Origin: Prevotellaceae bacterium
GTDB lineage: Bacteria; Bacteroidota; Bacteroidia; Bacteroidales; Bacteroidaceae
Direction of reading: 5' to 3'
Length of the DNA: 9,312 nucleotides
Assembly: GCA_022508685.1 (NCBI GenBank)
Contig: JAFLUS010000033.1
Span: 1-9,312 of the forward strand
In this document: positions 7,301-9,312 of the stretch, in pieces
Position numbering within the stretch: the stretch's first letter is position 1
How the letters are laid out: the number at the start of each line of letters is the position of its first letter
Program-made: the position numbers and the translations under genes
The notes under the pieces: model-generated
Databases searched by the model: none
Told to the model about the DNA's origin: nothing
Seen by the model: only the letters and a program-made list of their open reading frames with translations

Positions 7301-8770
7301 GCACGGATATTGGTTGCCGTATTCGGGAATGAGATTACCCTGTGCGTCGTAGACGCTGCCGTTCATCACCGACCACATTTCCCACCCGAGGTGGTTCTTG
7401 TCGATGTCCATACATTCGCCGCGACCGATGTCGCCCACGGCAGAAAGGTACCATTTCTTGATGAATTCGCCGGTGCCGGCGTCGTAGAGCACTTGTCCGA
7501 GCATGTCGCCTGCATTTTGCAGCACGGCGAAGGTCTCCAGTCCGGGGCGTTCGGGGTCGATGTCGCTCGAGCGGAAGCGGTCGCCATGGGCAATGCCCGT
7601 GTTGAACAGCGTGCCGCCTGTGTTGTTCATCGTGTAACTGCCTTCAATCATTTCGTCCTTGCCGTCGCCGTCCACGTCGCCGATGCGGATTTGGTGGAAG
7701 GTTGCACCGCCCGTGGGAGCGTTGAACAGTTCCTTGAATTCACCGGCCTTGCCGCTGCTGAAGTCGTAAGCCACACCGAGGTTGTAGTAGTGGTGGTCGC
7801 CACCGGTGCCGCGGATGTGCCACTCCATGACGACGGCAGGATGGACGCCGTCGTGGTAGAACACACCCATGTGTCCCACGTGCTTGTTGTACTCGTCGCC
7901 CATGAGCGAAGCACGGTTCGTGCGGTTGTAGTGCTGGTTGTACGATTGTTCGATATAGGCTTTCTCGCGTCCCGTCATTCCGTCGATGACGCTGATGTAT
8001 CGCGGCGCATTGCGCGTGGACTGCGTTTCGTAGTTGATGATGCCGTCGCCGTCCGTGTCGCCCGTGGTCTTTCCGCCCACGTAGAGCCCGAACGTCTTGG
8101 TGTCGGGGTTCCAGAACTGCGTGCCGTCGGACGACTGAATCACCACCTCGCCCAGTCCGTCGCAGTCCATGTCAGCCACCGTGATTTGGTCGTCCTGCCC
8201 CGAACAACTCAGTTCGTTCGGACCCAGTTTCACCGTCCACAGGTGCTCGCCCGAACTCAGGTAGGCTTCGACGTAGCAATCCAGTCCGTTGGTGTTCGAC
8301 GCGCGGTTTACGACATAGTCCATCTCACCGTCGCCGTTGAGGTCGATGGGCCACACGTACGACGTGTTGAAATCGCTGCTCCGCAACGGCGAACCGCCCT
8401 GCTCGAAGTTGATGTCCATGAACATCGACCGGCAGTCGCGCGACTTCATGCGGAACGCCTTGCTCGGTTCCGACTCCACGCCGTTGGCAACCATCGTCAC
8501 CGTGACGTCGGAATTGACCGGAACCACCGACGTCGTCGTTTTCCAGTTCGTATTTGTCAGTGGCGCAGTATTTTTCTTCACGCCGTTCACATACACGTTA
8601 TAGGTAGCCTGTTCAGGCTCTTGCGCCAACCGACGCCAAGTGACCGTCACGGCGCTGCCGTTCTGCACTGCCACCACACCACGGCCCAGCCGTTGCTGCT
8701 GCCGCTGAGCCATCGCCGCACACGGCAACAACGCCATGCACAGGATGCCAAAAGTTCGAATAAAGTTCAT
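4307..8770 (-). CDS. Rhamnogalacturonan lyase (PL11-like) with autotransporter-like repeats and T9SS-like C-terminus
   Basis: The 1487-residue protein would cleave the rhamnogalacturonan-I backbone of pectin by beta-elimination, outside the cell. A Sec signal peptide (1-21, AMA/Q) is followed by a fibronectin-III-like domain (~28-108, YNVYVNG) and a PL11 beta-propeller (~110-635). The propeller shows calcium-type DxDGDG loops (143-151, 200-208, 238-243, 365-373), SSDIDPERPGLE (401-412), IWWDEEPDRE (493-502), GDIIGDWREE (546-555) and NPGFYLG (606-612). Typical PL11 enzymes are ~600 residues; here ~850 more follow, rich in Gly/Thr/Asn/Ser. They include at least four repeats like the passenger-associated (PATR) repeat (~710-735, 967-999, 1066-1097, 1269-1299) and are probably a beta-helix or stalk. 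The end (1458-1487, EIYDLNGRSV...GIYIINGKKVL) matches the Prevotella-type short T9SS sorting-like domain. There is no outer-membrane barrel, so type V secretion is not indicated. It is the first gene of a two-gene operon. The chosen ATG gives a clean signal peptide 30 nt after a -7 element. Confidence 0.92.
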   Translation of the reverse strand: MNFIRTFGILCMALLPCAAMAQRQQQRLGRGVVAVQNGSAVTVTWRRLAQEPEQATYNVYVNGVKKNTAPLTNTNWKTTTSVVPVNSDVTVTMVANGVESEPSKAFRMKSRDCRSMFMDINFEQGGSPLRSSDFNTSYVWPIDLNGDGEMDYVVNRASNTNGLDCYVEAYLSSGEHLWTVKLGPNELSCSGQDDQITVADMDCDGLGEVVIQSSDGTQFWNPDTKTFGLYVGGKTTGDTDGDGIINYETQSTRNAPRYISVIDGMTGREKAYIEQSYNQHYNRTNRASLMGDEYNKHVGHMGVFYHDGVHPAVVMEWHIRGTGGDHHYYNLGVAYDFSSGKAGEFKELFNAPTGGATFHQIRIGDVDGDGKDEMIEGSYTMNNTGGTLFNTGIAHGDRFRSSDIDPERPGLETFAVLQNAGDMLGQVLYDAGTGEFIKKWYLSAVGDIGRGECMDIDKNHLGWEMWSVMNGSVYDAQGNLIPEYGNQYPCEGIWWDEEPDREVVQTSDSHYNVYVQDFFKGRLIEIAKLSNWRYVTVYAKRAAFWGDIIGDWREELILLHKENGVTVGISGFTTDYTTDVNNIYCLLEDPHYRGDCSTKGYYQSPNPGFYLGYDMPRPQLPPCMVTDLIYAPNATTWAGSSFTNFERNGTAAYADGKSVMFDLTSGSNVALSSEVRPSAVYAMPVKGQTISLSGTGALAGTMDLWKSQQGRFTINVPMNFSGTTYISEGVLEVNNTIQGTVELRARGTLAGNATVAGNLQLEGALNYEGGRLMPGTASQPLGTITLQKGLNINARLFAEMDIRNADATADLIAVNGDITIADGGSLVFTIVPDVAAPQPARYRLVSYTGTFTGAADRISVRGLQGLSYSIVNEENALWLVINEQRSATDDVHWTGAESGTWDYQSDNFELNGNATEFVADDGIVFDDAAVTTNIQVNELMPVRSVTFENNTKDFTIGGTGGFTGNANLVKNGNGRVTLNTANSNYTGKTIINSGTLVVNELADGGLPSSIGAASSSADNWQIGKATLIVSNANTATNRGLTLNDTATIQITSGVTALKGIIQGKGRLVKKGSGQLNITYAGNNTWASTELAAGTLAMGVWNTTFGTATSPIDVTGTSTITIFNNNSTGAIPSLRNAINVEQGKTLTINGGQRCNVQGSFSGSGTVKINFPYVRGDFSSTLTNFEGTLNPTSGQFRMTTGMNLRNGTFMPGGGVYAVGVQSQSANEVGLTHYVGALSATASDAQLANGTWNVGYLGTNTTFAGIINANATLNKYGEGVLSLSGQSGGRINVNEGTVSLENNNVTTSALVTAANGGTVLGTGKTASVTVQNGGIVSGGKAASTSIGTLSITGNLIVQSGGTIRVRGRSTRTVDALKVDGRITLTSPTFLLERVSGDWQPDTDYKIFTGTAPITLTGTPTFLPAVPLEGYLWDYSQLVSDGILRIVPDPTGINGVNADGSDKEIYDLNGRSVGTPATHGIYIINGKKVLQ

Positions 8771-8798
8771 GTTTTCTGTTGTTTAGAAGTGTTTGCAC

Positions 8799-8858
8799 CG
8801 CAAAGATAAACAAAAAATGCAAACATTTCGACACTTGCACCAATATATTGCAAAAAAT
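8799..8858 (-). promoter_or_regulatory. Promoter module of the lyase-GH2 operon (copy 1 of a 60-bp repeat)
   Basis: On the minus strand a -7 element TATCTTTG lies at 8808-8801, 30 nt before the lyase ATG, with a predicted start of transcription near 8793. The usual TTTG at 19-21 bases upstream is absent; the nearest TTTG (8823-8820) is only 11 bases away. This promoter may therefore depend on an activator. The whole 60-bp block recurs at 9245-9304 with three substitutions. The leader is AT-rich and has no Shine-Dalgarno sequence. Confidence 0.7.
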
Positions 8859-8864
8859 TGGTGC
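8837..8864. promoter_or_regulatory. Operator-like inverted repeat GCACCAAT-N12-ATTGGTGC
   Basis: A perfect 8-bp inverted repeat (8837-8844 and 8857-8864) with a 12-base spacer lies about 58 bases upstream of the predicted transcription start of the lyase operon. Its arms are 20 bp apart, about two helical turns, as for a dimeric regulator. The corresponding site in the second promoter copy is broken, so the dyad is specific to the lyase operon. Function is inferred from geometry only. Confidence 0.35.
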
Positions 8865-8971
8865 GCACACGACGAAAAATTCCGACGCATCACAAGAAAA
8901 ATTGCGACGCATCGGAATAAATTTTCTGACGCGTTGCAAAAAAACTTGCGATGCGTCAGAAAAAAACTTCG
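8862..8971. repeat. 22-bp periodic array with GACGCATC-type cores and A-tracts
   Basis: Cores occur at 8884 (GACGCATC), 8906 (GACGCATC), 8928 (GACGCGTT) and 8950 (GATGCGTC, the exact reverse complement of the first), each 22 bp from the next. A weaker leading unit at 8862 begins TGCGCACA. Each core is followed by an A/T-rich segment, mostly A-runs. Neighbouring units fold into two hairpins (8880-8917 and 8925-8961). The array lies between the stop of the small membrane-protein gene and the lyase promoter. Confidence 0.8.
8875..8917 (-). terminator. Possible intrinsic terminator inside the 22-bp array
   Basis: On the minus strand TTCCGATGCGTC (8917-8906) pairs with GATGCGTCGGAA (8891-8880) through 10 Watson-Crick and two G-U pairs, followed by five T (8879-8875). 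This would end transcription of the small gene at 9038-9223 before the lyase promoter. The 14-nt loop is longer than in a typical terminator, and the element is also explained as part of the repeat array. Confidence 0.4.
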
Positions 8972-9037
8972 TATACACACGAATTTATCGGTATCGAAGA
9001 TGTCGAGTTGGAAGAAGTGGATTTGGAACTTGGTGTG

Positions 9038-9223
9038 CTATTCCCAGATGCTAAAGCCAATGAGAGCGGCAATACCATAGAGAATCATTAAAATAATCCA
9101 GTTGATAACAAATTGCAGGATGATTGCCAGCCATTTAGAAGGTACTCTATTTTTAACAATTCTATCCACTGGCTGAGATATAAATCCGAAAATAACACAA
9201 ACTATAATGATTACAATCCACAT
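9038..9223 (-). CDS. Small 61-aa membrane protein, two predicted helices
   Basis: I do not recognise the family. The protein has two hydrophobic segments: residues ~2-16 (WIVIIIVCVIFGFIS) and ~31-60, a long stretch beginning KWLAIILQFVINWII and ending GFSIW. A short basic loop with DRIVKNRVPSK joins them. It is likely an inner-membrane protein. I chose the ATG at 9223 because it gives a typical 23-nt distance from the -7 element at 9254-9247. An ATG further upstream at 9268 lies inside or before the promoter and would not be transcribed. The gene is markedly AT-rich compared with the adjacent operon. It points the same way as the lyase operon but has its own promoter and a possible terminator between. 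No function can be assigned. Confidence 0.65.
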   Translation of the reverse strand: MWIVIIIVCVIFGFISQPVDRIVKNRVPSKWLAIILQFVINWIILMILYGIAALIGFSIWE

Positions 9224-9244
9224 ATTCTGAAGTAATATTTTTGT

Positions 9245-9304
9245 CGCAAAGATAAACAAAAAATGCAAACATTCCTACACTTGCATCAATATATTGCAAA
9301 AAAT
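9245..9304 (-). promoter_or_regulatory. Promoter module of the small membrane-protein gene (copy 2 of the 60-bp repeat)
   Basis: This block is 57/60 identical to 8799-8858. The -7 element TATCTTTG is at 9254-9247 on the minus strand, 23 nt before the ATG at 9223. As in copy 1, no well-spaced -33 TTTG is present. The TTGCA/TGCAA dyad (9281-9285 and 9295-9299) is conserved in both copies, whereas the larger GCACCAAT dyad of copy 1 is not. Confidence 0.65.
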
Positions 9305-9312
9305 GCAGGTGT

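Noticed and set aside
8705..8770. Lipoprotein signal in the lyase (LLPC at residues 14-17)
   Set aside because: Proline before the cysteine does not fit a lipobox, and AMA/Q gives a good signal peptidase I site four residues later.
5966..8809. Very long plus-strand open frame (947 codons) opposite the lyase gene
   Set aside because: The minus strand carries unmistakable PL11 motifs throughout. The plus-strand product is His/Val/Ala-rich without recognisable folds.
8779..9080. Several short open frames on both strands through the 22-bp array
   Set aside because: They are open only because the repeat lacks stop codons in those frames. The products are repetitive (DAS/FF-like or RRK/FS-like) and conflict with the promoter placement.
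8981..9118. Acidic plus-strand peptide frame (EFIGIEDVELEE...)
   Set aside because: There is no start codon with a promoter or leader, and it is mostly antisense to the hydrophobic minus-strand gene.
9224..9268. Upstream ATG extending the small membrane protein by 15 residues
   Set aside because: It would place the start codon upstream of the -7 element, so it would not be in the transcript.

Overview
The window looks like a chromosomal fragment of a Prevotella-type member of the Bacteroidota. The evidence is threefold: AT-rich leaders without Shine-Dalgarno sequences, promoter elements of the Bacteroidota sigma factor (TTTG / TAnnTTTG), and a polysaccharide-degrading enzyme that ends in a short type IX secretion (T9SS)-like C-terminal domain of the Prevotella kind. 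No rRNA, tRNA, CRISPR or transposase is visible.

Layout. At the left edge (10-390, +) is a small hypothetical gene with a possible winged-helix fold. The 391-630 gap holds a textbook Bacteroidota promoter (460-490, +) and an intrinsic terminator (545-574) only about 80 nt further on, so it may encode a small RNA. A hypothetical 192-residue protein follows on the minus strand (631-1209). The 1210-1376 gap holds a four-unit 22-bp array folded into one large inverted repeat (1271-1352). The core of the window is a two-gene minus-strand operon. The first gene is a 1487-residue rhamnogalacturonan lyase (PL11-like, 4307-8770). The second is a 977-residue GH2-like glycoside hydrolase (1377-4310). 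They overlap by ATGA. Upstream of the operon (8771-9037) are its promoter, an operator-like inverted repeat and a second 22-bp periodic array. At the right edge is a 61-residue two-helix membrane protein (9038-9223, -), expressed from a near-identical copy of the lyase promoter module.

How it may work. The lyase would cleave the rhamnogalacturonan-I backbone of pectin outside the cell. It carries an unusually long tail of about 850 residues with autotransporter-passenger-like beta-strand repeats before its sorting-like C-terminus. The GH2-like protein would then trim side-chain sugars from the products, but the position of its acid/base glutamate is occupied by lysine, so its mechanism or even its activity is uncertain. 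No SusC/SusD pair or regulator gene lies inside the window.

The features most worth a second look are the two 22-bp arrays bracketing the operon, the duplicated 60-bp promoter module, the lyase/passenger-repeat fusion, the GH2 active-site substitution and the promoter-terminator unit without a gene.
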